The position numbers were made by a program, and so were the translations under genes. Of a DNA stretch of 64,000 bases, positions 48,967 through 58,329 are shown one piece after another (the first letter of the stretch is position 1; every line of letters starts with the position of its first letter). The stretch lies in contig CBDFNK010000013.1 of assembly GCA_965250205.1 (NCBI GenBank), positions 13,081 to 77,080 of the forward strand. The letters are read 5' to 3'. The notes beneath the pieces were generated by a model. That model ran no database searches. It was not told the DNA's origin and saw only the letters and a program-made list of their open reading frames with translations. The DNA comes from JAHZKN01 sp965250205 (GTDB taxonomy: Bacteria; Pseudomonadota; Alphaproteobacteria; Rhizobiales; Hyphomicrobiaceae).

Positions 48967-49306
48967 AAACACCACCTGACACACGCCGCCTCAAAACGGG
49001 CAACTGTCAGATGAAGTCGGAACGACTACACCTCAGGTGTCGCCACGAAAAGCGTGAAGCGCAACTGTTGCATATATGCAATCATAATGTTGATTGCCGA
49101 CTTTGGCTGTTGGATATCAGCAGACTTTGGTGAAGGAGGGTTGATCCTGCGGGGGCTATCGTCAACATCATATGATCGCTGAGGGGCTGAATGAGTCTCT
49201 CGTCTCCATTGTTTTTGACATCGATCCTGTTTGGTGAAGTTCGCGTTGGTTGTTTCGCACACGGTGCTGAGAAAACTATACTTAATTTGCGAGGAAGGAA
49301 GCTTTG

Positions 49307-50602
49307 ATGTCATGCCATTCCGATCTGCTAAGTGCATGGAATTTCCGCATTAAGTGCGCCATGATCATCTCTACACTTGGGCTTATTCTGGCTGGGTCAG
49401 GCAGTGTCTTTGCAGAAGACAGTTCAAATAAAAATCGAACCACAGTTACAATCGATAGTCGGTTTCGTTACGAGGCTGTTGATCAGGCCAACCGACCTCA
49501 GGATGCACATGCCAAGACCTTGCGCAGCCGCATCGGTCTGACTACACCAAGATTTCATTTCACACGCCTCGCGATTGAGTACGAAAACGTCAGTGAAGTT
49601 GGAAACGACTCTTTCAACAACACCCTTAACGGAAAAGTGACGCGCCCGGTCGTTGCAGACGTCAAGTCAAATGAAATCAATCAGCTGTTTGTCGAGTACA
49701 CTGGTATTCCAAATACGGTTTTGCTTGGTGGACGTTACAGATTGAATTTGGACAATCAGCGTTTTATTGGCTCAGTCGGTTGGCGACAAAATGATCAAAC
49801 GTTTGATGGTGCAACGCTGACCAACACCTCGATACCGGATGTAAAGTTATTTTACGCATACATTGGCAACATCAATCGCATTTTCTCCAATGATTCTCCG
49901 GTTGGAGATTTGACTTCAAAGTCACATCTTTTCCACGCCACCTACTCTGGCCTCAAACCGTTAACGTTCAAGGGATACAATTACTATCTCGATATCCAGG
50001 ATGCAGATAGGCTTTCCAGCAACACCACCGGTGCGAGCCTATCTGGCAAACATTCGCTCGGTCCCCATGGCCTTGCGCTACACTACTACGCTGAATACGC
50101 ACGCCAGTCGGATGCCGGAGATAACCCCAACAATTACACCGCGGATTACTACCATCTAGCACCTGGCGTATCGGCCTTTGGCGTGACAATTACGGGTGGT
50201 TATGAAGTTTTGGGAAGTGACAATGGCCAATTCGCTTTTGCAACTCCATTGGCCACGTTGCACAAGTTCAACGGATTTGCAGATGTGTTTTTAAACACAC
50301 CGGCTACTGGCATCGAAGACTACTACGTTGATATTACCTACAAAGTGAAAGGCCTTACGGGTCCAATTCGCTTTCTAAATGGTCTGCTTTTAAAGGCTCG
50401 CTATCATGACTTCTCTTCCGATGTTGGAAGTATAGATTACGGTGAAGAGGTAGACTTCTACGCAAAGATGCCGTTTGGTCGTGGGTTCTATGCGGAAGTA
50501 AAGTACGCTGATTACAATGCAGATCAGTTTGGGACAGACACAGAAAAAGTTATCTTTGGCCTTGGTTACAAAACCAAAGTCACTCCTTTTTCTGACGACT
50601 GA
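49307..50602 (+). CDS. Alginate-export-type outer-membrane porin
   Basis: 431 residues from the ATG at 49307 (GAGGAAGGAA upstream). A signal peptide ends near SGSVFAED. The rest has alternating beta-strand composition without long hydrophobic helices: TTVTIDSRFRYEAVDQANR, AKTLRSRIGLTTPRF, NQLFVEYTGIPNTVLLGGRY, HLFHATYSGLKPLTFKGYNY, and a final strand VIFGLGYKTKV. This is the pattern of the Alginate_exp family of 16-18-stranded barrels. The substrate is unknown. It stands alone after an IS remnant. Confidence 0.75.
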   Translation: MSCHSDLLSAWNFRIKCAMIISTLGLILAGSGSVFAEDSSNKNRTTVTIDSRFRYEAVDQANRPQDAHAKTLRSRIGLTTPRFHFTRLAIEYENVSEVGNDSFNNTLNGKVTRPVVADVKSNEINQLFVEYTGIPNTVLLGGRYRLNLDNQRFIGSVGWRQNDQTFDGATLTNTSIPDVKLFYAYIGNINRIFSNDSPVGDLTSKSHLFHATYSGLKPLTFKGYNYYLDIQDADRLSSNTTGASLSGKHSLGPHGLALHYYAEYARQSDAGDNPNNYTADYYHLAPGVSAFGVTITGGYEVLGSDNGQFAFATPLATLHKFNGFADVFLNTPATGIEDYYVDITYKVKGLTGPIRFLNGLLLKARYHDFSSDVGSIDYGEEVDFYAKMPFGRGFYAEVKYADYNADQFGTDTEKVIFGLGYKTKVTPFSDD

Positions 50603-50930
50603 ATTCTTGCGGTCACTTGACGCCGTGGACCTGTCACACTTTGGTTCCGGTTCCGGTTCCGGTTCCGGTTCCAGCACTCATTTAAGCAGCCTTTCGCTCG
50701 AAGGCCAGCGAGGTCGACTATTGGTGCCCTATTTATCCAAGGCGTGTATGGGTATGTACAAAAAATTTAAGCGTTCAGTTACAGCTGCACTTAGACTAGA
50801 TGTGCCGTAGTTCTTCGTCTTGATCGCATGTAGTTAATTCAGAAAGCATTTGTGCAAAAGCAAGATAGATGGTTTTGTAGCATACATTTATTGATTGCTC
50901 TGCGGTCATTTTTTAGAGGGCGATAGACCT
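50603..50930. other. Intergenic stretch with GGTTCC tandem repeat
   Basis: Holds five perfect GGTTCC units at 50643-50672 just after the porin gene and the promoter region of the next gene. No ORF is convincing; a frame through the repeat reads (GS)n. Confidence 0.5.
50643..50672 (+). repeat. Hexanucleotide tandem repeat (GGTTCC x5)
   Basis: Five perfect units starting 41 bp after the porin stop codon. Simple sequence of this kind is slippage-prone. Confidence 0.9.
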
Positions 50931-51767
50931 ATGAAAACCTATTTTCTTCCGCTGTTGTTTATTTGTCTTTTTGGAATCGGAGATGCACACGCCGCCCGCT
51001 ATCGTTTTGGCGATCAGGATCAAGTACATTTTGTTCAGGAGATGGACCTAGCAGGACCCAATTCTGAAGACCTTTTTTTAGGGCGTAAAATTACAACGAA
51101 ATTTTTTATCGCGGGAGCCTATTTAACAGATCACGGTTTTGTTCTCGGCGTGCGTGGAAAAAAAGGATACTACGCTTTAACGCCGGAAAAGCTTGCGACA
51201 TTGCAAGCAGCTGGGCATTTGCCTGATCCATTGCCAGAATATCAAATCAGCACTTGGGACTATATAATTGGCTATTCGTTGTGGCTTATTCTAGGAGCCG
51301 TTGTGTTGCTTTCTTTGCTCGGTGTGATTTGGAACAATTTCAAGGCAAAGCGTCGAACAAAGGCACTGCAACGAGACATGCGCCGCGTGTTAGCGAAAGC
51401 GATAATGAGCGATGGGCAGGTTGATAATCGTGAGCTTGTCGCCGCCAACACGCTCTACGAACAATTTTTTGGTGTACCGTTTTCAAAACAGGACTTCGCA
51501 ACAGAAATGAAATGGGTCAAAGAAAACTCTGGTTCATGGGACAAGTATGTAAGGAAATTAAACAGAACGTTCCCGCAGCCATTAAAGGTTGCATGCGTGC
51601 GCGCTTTTACATTTATTTTGCTTTCTGATGAAAATCTCCAACAGTCAGAAAGAGCAGAGTTAGAACAATTTGCTAGAAATCTTGGCTTTGGGGATAATGA
51701 CATTAAAATGCTGATCCAGAACGCGACTACTGCGGTAAATCAACGTGAAACTATACAGACAGCTTAA
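50931..51767 (+). CDS. Membrane protein with TerB-like C-terminal domain
   Basis: 278 residues from the ATG at 50931 (AGAGGG 10 nt upstream); the in-frame Met at 50895 lacks a site and hides the signal peptide MKTYFLPLLFICLFGIGDAHA. An exported domain (about 20-110) is followed by one membrane helix (YSLWLILGAVVLLSLLGVIW) and a cytoplasmic helical domain with LAKAIMSDGQVDNRELVAAN and LLSDENLQQSERAELEQFAR, the TerB/DjlA-like DG..D-E pattern. It may sense or relay an envelope signal; function unknown. Confidence 0.6.
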   Translation: MKTYFLPLLFICLFGIGDAHAARYRFGDQDQVHFVQEMDLAGPNSEDLFLGRKITTKFFIAGAYLTDHGFVLGVRGKKGYYALTPEKLATLQAAGHLPDPLPEYQISTWDYIIGYSLWLILGAVVLLSLLGVIWNNFKAKRRTKALQRDMRRVLAKAIMSDGQVDNRELVAANTLYEQFFGVPFSKQDFATEMKWVKENSGSWDKYVRKLNRTFPQPLKVACVRAFTFILLSDENLQQSERAELEQFARNLGFGDNDIKMLIQNATTAVNQRETIQTA

Positions 51768-52048
51768 TCTTCCTCCCGCCCGAAAGCGGCGCGTTAAATA
51801 ACCCATATTTATTCTAGGCGTGATGCAAAACGCGAAGTGATATCAACTCTACCTAACTGTATGTATTTCACCAATAAAACAAACCATCATATTCATACCA
51901 CGGATAAGTCTGCTTTGCCCCCAATTCTGTTGCAAAAGTCTTGTTGAGATTGCCTGCGAACCGTGAGCCCGTTGTTGCAAAGCTTACAGCGAGGGGGCGG
52001 GGTGTGATGTTGGGGCGTTTGGAACGCGGTCAGCATCAGCTAGGCCGC
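51768..52048. other. Intergenic stretch between convergent genes
   Basis: No supported gene between the TerB-like gene and the repeat core at 52049. It is AT-rich at the start and GC-richer near the repeat. Confidence 0.4.
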
Positions 52049-52096
52049 TGCGTCGAGCCTTTGTCTTGTACACACTGAAGCTATTTGCTCGACGTT
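52049..52096 (-). repeat. Dispersed repeat, copy 4 (hairpin core only)
   Basis: Read from the minus strand: CGTCGAGCAAATAGCTTCAG, then TGTG-ACAA and GGCTCGACGC, nearly the same as the hairpin of copies 1 and 3. Arms CGTCGAGC (52051-52058) and GCTCGACG (52087-52094) pair perfectly. The 5' half of the element is absent. It lies 38 bp after the stop of the minus-strand redoxin gene, so it could act as its terminator stem. Confidence 0.75.
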
Positions 52097-52133
52097 CAAG
52101 CGAGCTTATGGCCTCGGTGTCGGAATATCTTCC

Positions 52134-52697
52134 TCATGCAGGCAGTCGGCAGCCTTGCTCATCACAATCACCTCCAACCTGTTCTTGAGCATTTGCATCT
52201 GAAACTTCTGCCGTGTTGTTGGAACCTTGCGTGAGATCCTGCAACATCGCGCCAAGTGCAAGATCTTCGATTTGCCCAAACAGATTGGCAACGATATTAC
52301 CGTTTCGATTGATTAAGATCGTCGTTGGCGTTCCGCGCATTCCATAAGCAGCCATCGTCTTCGGGATGGCTCCGGTTGCAGATGGCGTGTCGATGCCGAC
52401 AGGGAAATCGATCCGATATTCGTGCAGAAATGCTTTGAGGGCCGTGTGCGTCATCGCATCATGGTGTTCGAACACGGTGTGCAGACCAATCACATGCAGA
52501 TCCGTTTTGGCAAAGATGGTTTGCACCTTCTGCGCTTGGGGAATGCTGTGGGCAACGCATCCAGGACAAAGCATCTGGAAGGCGTGGATCAGAACTGGCC
52601 TGTCGCCAAGCCGCTCAAGATCTAGTGGCACGTCGGTGTTGCACCACTCAGCCACCGATAACGGCGGAGCGGGGATCAGCCCTTGGTTTTCGTGCAT
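52134..52697 (-). CDS. TlpA/redoxin-type thiol protein
   Basis: 187 residues from the ATG at 52697 (GGAGG about 8 nt upstream). It has a thioredoxin-like fold with LIHAFQMLCPGCVAHSIPQA (CPGC at Cys44/Cys47), a conserved cis-Pro region GMRGTPTTILINRNGNIVAN, and a second pair CDEQGC at Cys178/Cys183 near the end. No signal peptide is seen, so it is probably cytoplasmic. It lies 5 bp after a small gene and in the same direction as the exported protein gene. The extra C-terminal cysteines could be a resolving pair or a metal site. Confidence 0.75.
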   Translation of the reverse strand: MHENQGLIPAPPLSVAEWCNTDVPLDLERLGDRPVLIHAFQMLCPGCVAHSIPQAQKVQTIFAKTDLHVIGLHTVFEHHDAMTHTALKAFLHEYRIDFPVGIDTPSATGAIPKTMAAYGMRGTPTTILINRNGNIVANLFGQIEDLALGAMLQDLTQGSNNTAEVSDANAQEQVGGDCDEQGCRLPA

Positions 52698-52702
52698 TGT
52701 CC

Positions 52703-52939
52703 TTACCTCCAATAGTTGTTTACTTGCGCAACAGTCTCAAAGTGAACAGCAACCACATGCGAAATTGCAATGAGTGCGCCAGTGTCCTGGTCGGAGACCG
52801 GACGCAGCTTCTGACGGATCTCATCTGATGGCTGTGTGAGCTTCACAGCCATGCGGGACAAGTTGACCGCGAATTTATATCCAGATTTCGGCGTTTTAGT
52901 CTGCGAGCTGGGACGCCAGCTCGTTACATTTTCGCTCAT
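52703..52939 (-). CDS. Small conserved-looking protein, unknown function
   Basis: 78 residues from the ATG at 52939. The near-perfect Shine-Dalgarno AAGGAGG 8 nt upstream selects this start over a longer frame to 53065. It is polar and has a likely helix PSDEIRQKLRPVSDQDTGAL followed by IAISHVVAVHFETVAQVNNY. It contains no cysteine and no known motif. It sits 5 bp before the redoxin start, so the two are almost certainly cotranslated. Confidence 0.6.
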   Translation of the reverse strand: MSENVTSWRPSSQTKTPKSGYKFAVNLSRMAVKLTQPSDEIRQKLRPVSDQDTGALIAISHVVAVHFETVAQVNNYWR

Positions 52940-53009
52940 TGGAATATCCTCCTTGTGCACGAGTCCGCCAAGGGTGAGGAGGACTCGTGCTATCATTGGT
53001 TCAATTCTG

Positions 53010-53741
53010 TTAATTGACTTTGCCTGGCAAACTGAGGTTTCCAGACGCCACATCGAATACGGCACTCACGCACAGAAGAGGGACGTGAGCGTTTGCGTTG
53101 ACCCGCAAAGCCGAAGTGACACCGTCGAACGAGATATTTTCGAGTTTAACGGTTTTGTCGAACGGAACGTGGACTTCAACAGAATTGTTCGTGAAGTTGG
53201 GATGCCAACCCGGGCTGTCGATGAAAATCGGCAGGTTGGGCCAGGTCTTCGGCACATCGAACGTCTCGCCTTTCATGATGTCACGGACCTTGAGTCCGGA
53301 TGGACCGCATTCATTTGTTTTGCTGAGCACAACCCAGTGGCTGTGCCACTTGCGTCCATCATTCTTGGGGTCTCCATCGCCATCCTCGTCGAAAAGAGGC
53401 GTGTCATCAAAATCCGGATGTGATGTCACCGCGAAGGCCAGAATGCCGGTTTTGGGGCTGAACCCCACAGTAGAGGGGTCAAAGCTTGTCGGCCACACGT
53501 AGGAATACACCGTTGAACCAGCAAGCTTACCGATGGCGCTTGGCTCACTGGCGCCAGCTTTGCCCACAACGTCGAGCCGGAAGACAAGGCTTTGTCCATC
53601 ACGCTTGATAGACGCCGTTTGGATATCGAAACTCGGCTTGTCGAGAACAGAAGACTGAGCGTGTATTTCGCCGGCGATGGAGGCACTTGCAGACAGCGCC
53701 AGAACGGCGAATGCCGTCAGGGTTGAGGTGGGGTTTCTCAT
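53010..53741 (-). CDS. Exported protein of unknown function
   Basis: 243 residues with a clear signal peptide (LTAFAVLALSASASIAGEIH). A beta-rich domain follows with an acidic DEDGDGDPKNDGRKWHSHW stretch that could bind calcium or a transition metal, two cysteines (TNECGPSG; PLLCVSAVF) and a final strand FDVASGNLSLPG. I do not recognise the family. It is divergent from the MarR-type regulator across a 115-bp region with an inverted repeat, and is probably the first gene of a three-gene unit with the small protein and the redoxin. Confidence 0.6.
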   Translation of the reverse strand: MRNPTSTLTAFAVLALSASASIAGEIHAQSSVLDKPSFDIQTASIKRDGQSLVFRLDVVGKAGASEPSAIGKLAGSTVYSYVWPTSFDPSTVGFSPKTGILAFAVTSHPDFDDTPLFDEDGDGDPKNDGRKWHSHWVVLSKTNECGPSGLKVRDIMKGETFDVPKTWPNLPIFIDSPGWHPNFTNNSVEVHVPFDKTVKLENISFDGVTSALRVNANAHVPLLCVSAVFDVASGNLSLPGKVN

Positions 53742-53766
53742 GACTTAACTCCGATTTGTTGATTTA

Positions 53767-53837
53767 TGTATCGAGTCGATGCATAATGAATATGCGCGCA
53801 GCTCGCCCGAGTCAATAAATAATAGCGACTCGATACA
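53767..53837. promoter_or_regulatory. Inverted repeat pair in the MarR divergent promoter
   Basis: TGTATCGAGTCG (53767-53778) and CGACTCGATACA (53826-53837) are perfect 12-bp inverted copies, one near each of the divergent start sites. Each also has local symmetry (ATCGA-G-TCGAT in the first). Likely operators for the MarR protein, controlling both itself and the exported protein/small protein/redoxin genes. Confidence 0.7.
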
Positions 53838-53856
53838 ATAATTTTGGAGAACAAAG

Positions 53857-54423
53857 ATGTCCTACGATGCGGTGTTGGCAGCAAACCTGATGGAACGGGT
53901 TGGCCGGCTGGCACGAACGGAAGAACAGGTTGGTGATCTTTACCCGGCGCAATGGGCTGTCTTGCGGTATCTGTCGCGGGCGAACCGCTTCTCGAGCACA
54001 CCGATGGCAATGACCAAGTATCTCGCAACGACACGTGGAACGATATCTCAAACCATCATTGCGCTTGAGCGAAAGGGGTATGTGGAGCGCCACCCAAGCG
54101 CGACGGACAAGCGATCGGTCAATGTCGAACTGACAGAACAAGGCCGTGGCAAGCTGCTATGCGACCCGCTGCTGAAACTTGCAGACTATCTGAAATCAGC
54201 GCTTGGGCAACAAACCGAAAGTTTGGCAGGGATGCTTGAGGCTTTGCTCCGAGAGATCGTCAAGAGCAATGATGGGCAAATGTTTGGGCAGTGCAAATCC
54301 TGTCGGCACTTCAACTCTGGTGGCGGTTCAAGCACGCGTGAACCCCACAGGTGCGGTCTGCTTGATGTTGACCTCTCCGCATTGGACAGCGAAGACATTT
54401 GCGTCGAACAGTTTCCTGCATAA
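53857..54423 (+). CDS. MarR-family regulator with cysteine-rich tail
   Basis: 188 residues; TTGGAG lies about 8 nt upstream. MarR winged helix: LYPAQWAVLRYLSRANRFSS, YLATTRGTISQTIIALERKG, and the wing RHPSATDKRSVNVELTEQGR. After the MarR fold (about 140) comes an added tail with Cys146, Cys149 (GQCKSCRHF), Cys166 (HRCGLL) and Cys182 (DICVEQF), which could bind zinc or an Fe-S cluster. Next to a thiol redoxin gene, a redox- or metal-responsive repressor is the natural guess. The palindromes in its promoter are the probable operators. Confidence 0.82.
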   Translation: MSYDAVLAANLMERVGRLARTEEQVGDLYPAQWAVLRYLSRANRFSSTPMAMTKYLATTRGTISQTIIALERKGYVERHPSATDKRSVNVELTEQGRGKLLCDPLLKLADYLKSALGQQTESLAGMLEALLREIVKSNDGQMFGQCKSCRHFNSGGGSSTREPHRCGLLDVDLSALDSEDICVEQFPA

Positions 54424-54894
54424 TCCCGATCACGCGATGTCTGCTCCTCCCGCTGGCATCGAGGTGCCAAGATGGTTGCTGTTGAAGTCACCATCGAAAG
54501 AGGAGCCGACTGCGATCTCAACCGGTCGCTGCAACACATGCATTGAATCTGTCTGCCGGCCCCAAAAAGCCTCTGGAGAAATTAGGCAGTTGGCCAGGGA
54601 CCCTTTCAACTGATCTGATCCAGTGACGGACGACAACAGTCGAGCTCATGATCACGTGCCTAACACGAGGCTAGGTGAGAAACCTGAGTCGATTTCGTTC
54701 GTGGTTGGGTCACCAGCAGCACGGCCAACACATACCCTGCTCCTTAGAACACTGCCCATCAGCGACCTTAGTCAACGCATTGTGATGAACCAAGACACGA
54801 ACAGCATTGACGCAACTGATAGGAGAGATTGATAATAAGCTCCAATCGTATTCTTTGCCCTCTAAATCAGCCAAGCTGATGGGACCCCAGGCGC
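54424..54894. other. Intergenic region before oxyR
   Basis: 470 bp without a supported gene. Short frames here have no motif and poor start sites. It should hold the oxyR promoter; no clear OxyR-type ATAG-spaced repeats were found by eye. Confidence 0.4.
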
Positions 54895-55872
54895 ATGGCC
54901 CATATAACGTTTAAACAACTGAAGTATTTTGATGCACTGGCGCGCAAGCTGCATTTTGGACGAGCTGCTGAGGCCTGTGCGGTGACCCAACCTGCATTGT
55001 CAATGCAAATTCATGAATTGGAAGAGTCGCTCGGACTGATGTTGGTTGAGCGAACACGCTCCGGCGTCCAGTTGACAACAAAGGGTCGTGAAATTTCAGA
55101 CCGTGCGACGCACATTCTTGGCAATGTTCGCGATCTTTTGACCTTTGCACATCACTCCAGCAGCGTACTTGCGGGCACACTACGACTTGGCGTCATTCCG
55201 TCTGTGGCACCTTATATGTTGCCGCCGTTACTGCCACTGTTACGCGACGCCTATCCTGAGCTCGAATTGCACGTGCGCGAAACGCAGACGAGCGTGCTCA
55301 CCAACGAATTGATTGAGGGAAAAGTTGACGTTGTATTGTTGGCGCTCCCGATCAAGCACCCTGACCTAGTTGAGATGGAACTGTTTAAGGATCACTTTGT
55401 GCTGGCGATGCCTCAGCACAAGAAGTTGTCTGGGCGGGTGCGTGCGACACCTGATTATGTTGAAGGTGAACGCCTACTTTTGCTGGAAGAAGGACATTGC
55501 TTGCGCGATCAAGCGTTGACGTATTGCAATTTGCAACATGTCTATCAATTCTCCACTTTTGGTGCTTCGAGCTTGTCAACGATTGTTGAAATGGTGTCAG
55601 CCAACCTAGGAATTACGCTGTTGCCCGAGCTTTGTCTCGGTGTTGAAACCCGTGGCCGCGATTTGGCGTTGGCAAAATTTGCAGAACCGGTACCGTTTCG
55701 CAACATTGGCCTTGTATGGCGCAAGACAAGTCCGCGTGTTGAAGATTTCAAAGAGCTCGGACGTCTGGTTAGCCAGGCGTGGAATGAGGGCCCGCTTCCA
55801 ACGGCAAAGTCCATAATTAGCGCCGGTCGGGCCGGGCCGCGCACCAAACGCAAAAAGTCGGTCAAAGCTTGA
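54895..55872 (+). CDS. oxyR: Hydrogen peroxide-sensing LysR regulator OxyR
   Basis: 325 residues. The LysR helix-turn-helix is FKQLKYFDALARKLHFGRAA and CAVTQPALSMQIHELEESLG. The effector domain carries Cys202 and Cys211 in LLLLEEGHCLRDQALTYC, the same spacing and context as Cys199/Cys208 of E. coli OxyR, and ANLGITLLPELCLGVET. It activates peroxide defence genes on disulfide formation. No katG or ahpC is adjacent. The C-terminal extension is Lys/Arg-rich. Confidence 0.9.
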   Translation: MAHITFKQLKYFDALARKLHFGRAAEACAVTQPALSMQIHELEESLGLMLVERTRSGVQLTTKGREISDRATHILGNVRDLLTFAHHSSSVLAGTLRLGVIPSVAPYMLPPLLPLLRDAYPELELHVRETQTSVLTNELIEGKVDVVLLALPIKHPDLVEMELFKDHFVLAMPQHKKLSGRVRATPDYVEGERLLLLEEGHCLRDQALTYCNLQHVYQFSTFGASSLSTIVEMVSANLGITLLPELCLGVETRGRDLALAKFAEPVPFRNIGLVWRKTSPRVEDFKELGRLVSQAWNEGPLPTAKSIISAGRAGPRTKRKKSVKA

Positions 55873-55878
55873 ACACTT

Positions 55879-55917
<39 letters not shown>

Positions 55918-55950
55918 TACGGCATCTTCCGAGAGCCGTTACTTCGAGCG

Positions 55951-57510
55951 CTATTGTCTTGAGGTTACGACGCTACGCGCGTTAAGCCCCATGCTGTCGT
56001 TTGGCGCACTATCGTTGCCGTAGAGTTGAACCGCAGTCCCAGAAAATTCCTGACGCCACATGAGTTCTGCGACTTGCTGTGGGGGTCTCAGCCGCATGCG
56101 TGGAATCGTGCCCGATTGGCCCAGCAGTTCAAGCGTCCTGCTATTATCTGGCTTTGACATGTGCGCTAGTGTTGGATCATCAAGGCTTGCGGTCATCAGC
56201 GGTTCAATTGGGAACGGGCGATACGCTAACTCATCGGGGTGGTCATCATCGTATTCTGGTGCCGATGTCCACGCACGATCATCTAGCACAGCGACCATGC
56301 CGGGTGCCCAATCAAACCTATCGCGCCCGGGTGTAACACGTGCAGGTGGCGCGCTCAGTTTCGGTTCATCGGATAGAGGAGGGGGCTTGTTTGCTTGTTG
56401 TGGCCTGTCTTCCTGCTTCGTTGCTTCGAGTGAGGAGCCTGGTGCCGCAGTTCGAAGTAGGCGCGGCGGTTCAACAAGCGGCATGAATGTTGTTTGCGCG
56501 ATCAAACGGTTGAGACGCGCGCGATCTGTTTTGGATGGGCGTGGTTGAAACCGTGCCACGGACGCCGTTGGATGGGTTGGTTTGGGTGAGGCTAAGGCTA
56601 CACGTAGGTTTGGTTCGACTTCAACCGTCCACGGTTTGCGCTGTTCGGTTGGTTTGGGTGTCGCGATTGCAACGCGTGGTCTCTTTGGTGCGGGTGTTGG
56701 TTTCACTGAAGCAACCCGCGTTGGGCGGTTGGATGACGGGCGTTTAGCGGGCTGAGGCTTCGGTGGCTTGATGATGCCGCTGTCGGCCAAAAGCGTTGGT
56801 GTTTTTGGTGCGCGGCGCAAGCTATGATAGCTGGCAACTTGTATGGCGAGAGTCTTGCGGCGGGCTTTTGCCTTTTTTACATCACTGAGACGGATGCGAC
56901 GGCCACCGCTTGGCACATGTTTCGAGCGTCCACTGGAAAACAACAGCGCCAATTCATCCCGCTTCATGCGTGGCCAATGACGGACGCGGCCCGTGTCAAC
57001 GTGCACAAATGGCAATGCAGACGTGGGGTAATAACCAACGCCACCGCGCTGGCGAATGAGTCCTGCGTAGCGCACATAACGCACCGGCACATCTGGGAAA
57101 TGAGCGTCGATGGCTTTGCCTGAGATATGAAGACTATTGCTGGCTTGACCACCGCGGGTTCGGCGCAACATGTTATTGGTTTTGCGCGAACGATAGCCGC
57201 AAATAATGTGTATCGGTTCTTTGGAACCAAGCTCTGTGTGCATTTCCCACAAGATATCGATAGCGCGCGGGTCGATTTTGATTTTTGTATTTTGACGCCA
57301 ATCCCGCATAAACCAATTTATACTTTTCATTGCTTTTGGGATATAGCGTCCGTCTCTCTTGTAGGTGAGTGAGATCGTTTCTTTGGTGTGAATATGATAA
57401 AAAGAAATGGTGCGTTCTTTTTCTGGCCCGGCCTGAATGGTTGCTGGCGCACTTATCAGCGCGAGCAGTAGGACAACGAGCGATGTTTTGCGTAGTGAGA
57501 TGCGTTTCAC
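55951..57510 (-). CDS. DUF882/YcbK-type M15-like peptidoglycan peptidase
   Basis: 519 residues. A signal peptide (TSLVVLLLALISAPATIQA) precedes the DUF882 domain (about 30-200), with IHIICGYRSRKTNNMLRRT, SLHISGKAIDAHFPD and PFVHVDTGRVRHW, whose His/Asp/His set forms the zinc site of the M15-like fold. The remaining 300 residues are a Pro/Thr/Arg-rich, probably disordered region found in many Hyphomicrobiales members. It is expected to cleave peptide cross-links in the periplasm, as MepK does. Single-gene unit. Confidence 0.85.
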   Translation of the reverse strand: MKRISLRKTSLVVLLLALISAPATIQAGPEKERTISFYHIHTKETISLTYKRDGRYIPKAMKSINWFMRDWRQNTKIKIDPRAIDILWEMHTELGSKEPIHIICGYRSRKTNNMLRRTRGGQASNSLHISGKAIDAHFPDVPVRYVRYAGLIRQRGGVGYYPTSALPFVHVDTGRVRHWPRMKRDELALLFSSGRSKHVPSGGRRIRLSDVKKAKARRKTLAIQVASYHSLRRAPKTPTLLADSGIIKPPKPQPAKRPSSNRPTRVASVKPTPAPKRPRVAIATPKPTEQRKPWTVEVEPNLRVALASPKPTHPTASVARFQPRPSKTDRARLNRLIAQTTFMPLVEPPRLLRTAAPGSSLEATKQEDRPQQANKPPPLSDEPKLSAPPARVTPGRDRFDWAPGMVAVLDDRAWTSAPEYDDDHPDELAYRPFPIEPLMTASLDDPTLAHMSKPDNSRTLELLGQSGTIPRMRLRPPQQVAELMWRQEFSGTAVQLYGNDSAPNDSMGLNARSVVTSRQ

Positions 57511-58274
57511 CTGTGTTGCGTCCTGCCGTCATTGTAAGTGCTGACACACACACCTAAAACCTTAAGGTCTTGCGACTGTGTTGCAGTGTTGTGCAACCGA
57601 GCCGAGTGTGCGGTGCGGCGCATGCCGACCAAGGGATCACACCCATTTAAACTGACTCGCCTCTCATTTTGAGAAGACTCAACCGCCACTCCCAGACCAC
57701 AAGTTCAAAACAATAGGCGTGCATGGCGGCAAAATCGCGGCCCTGGCAGGCCGATTTTTGACATCATTTTTTGTGGCGCCGACTGTATCTACATCGATTG
57801 CAACAACCTCTTGAAGGCATTAGGGAAAAGTTAACAAGTCGTTAAGGCAGACTACTGTTCAGCAGACGTTCAATTTAATGAAGTAGAGGTAAAGCACTGA
57901 TTTGTTTGTGAATTCTGTACGGTTCACTTCCAAGGGAGCATGCACATCCATGGTAGACTCTGTGGTATGCGCCTAGAAGTGAGTGCAACCGCGGGTTGTG
58001 ACGCGTCATCGGCATTTGTTGTGCGTTTTAGAGAATGGCTTTTTGGGGGCGTGCTTTTTCGCCAACCCTAAAAGTTCAAAGTGCGACCCCGATTGGGGGA
58101 GACGTATCCGGTAGGAATTTACTGCGCGACGCAAAGCGGCCTTTGGCAGAGATTGATCTACAGTGATGGTGTGGTAACGCGAGGTGAGCGCACCGGCATG
58201 CACCGCAATCTCAATCGACAAAGTCGTCGGATTTGGCGCAACAAGCACAACTAAATCTCAAACCGTGAACGGTG
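57511..58274. other. Long intergenic region between same-strand genes
   Basis: About 760 bp. One minus-strand frame (58006-58248, 80 codons) has no family pattern or ribosome binding site. The DNA near 57550 should contain the promoter of the DUF882 gene. No RNA gene is recognised. Confidence 0.4.
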
Positions 58275-58304
58275 AATAAAAAAGGGGAGGCCAAAGGCCT
58301 CCCC
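58275..58304 (-). terminator. Intrinsic terminator after the L,D-transpeptidase gene
   Basis: GGGGAGGCC (58284-58292), AAA loop, GGCCTCCCC (58296-58304), then, read on the minus strand, a TTTTTTATTC run. The 9-bp GC stem plus T-tract is a textbook rho-independent terminator 26 bp after the stop codon. Confidence 0.9.
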
Positions 58305-58329
58305 TAAAATCAACTGAGAGACTTTGTTT

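Noticed and set aside
54623..54832. 69-codon plus-strand frame before oxyR
   Set aside because: No start context or family pattern; the region reads as promoter DNA.
58006..58248. 80-codon minus-strand frame in the intergenic region
   Set aside because: No ribosome binding site, no recognisable pattern, isolated in non-coding DNA.
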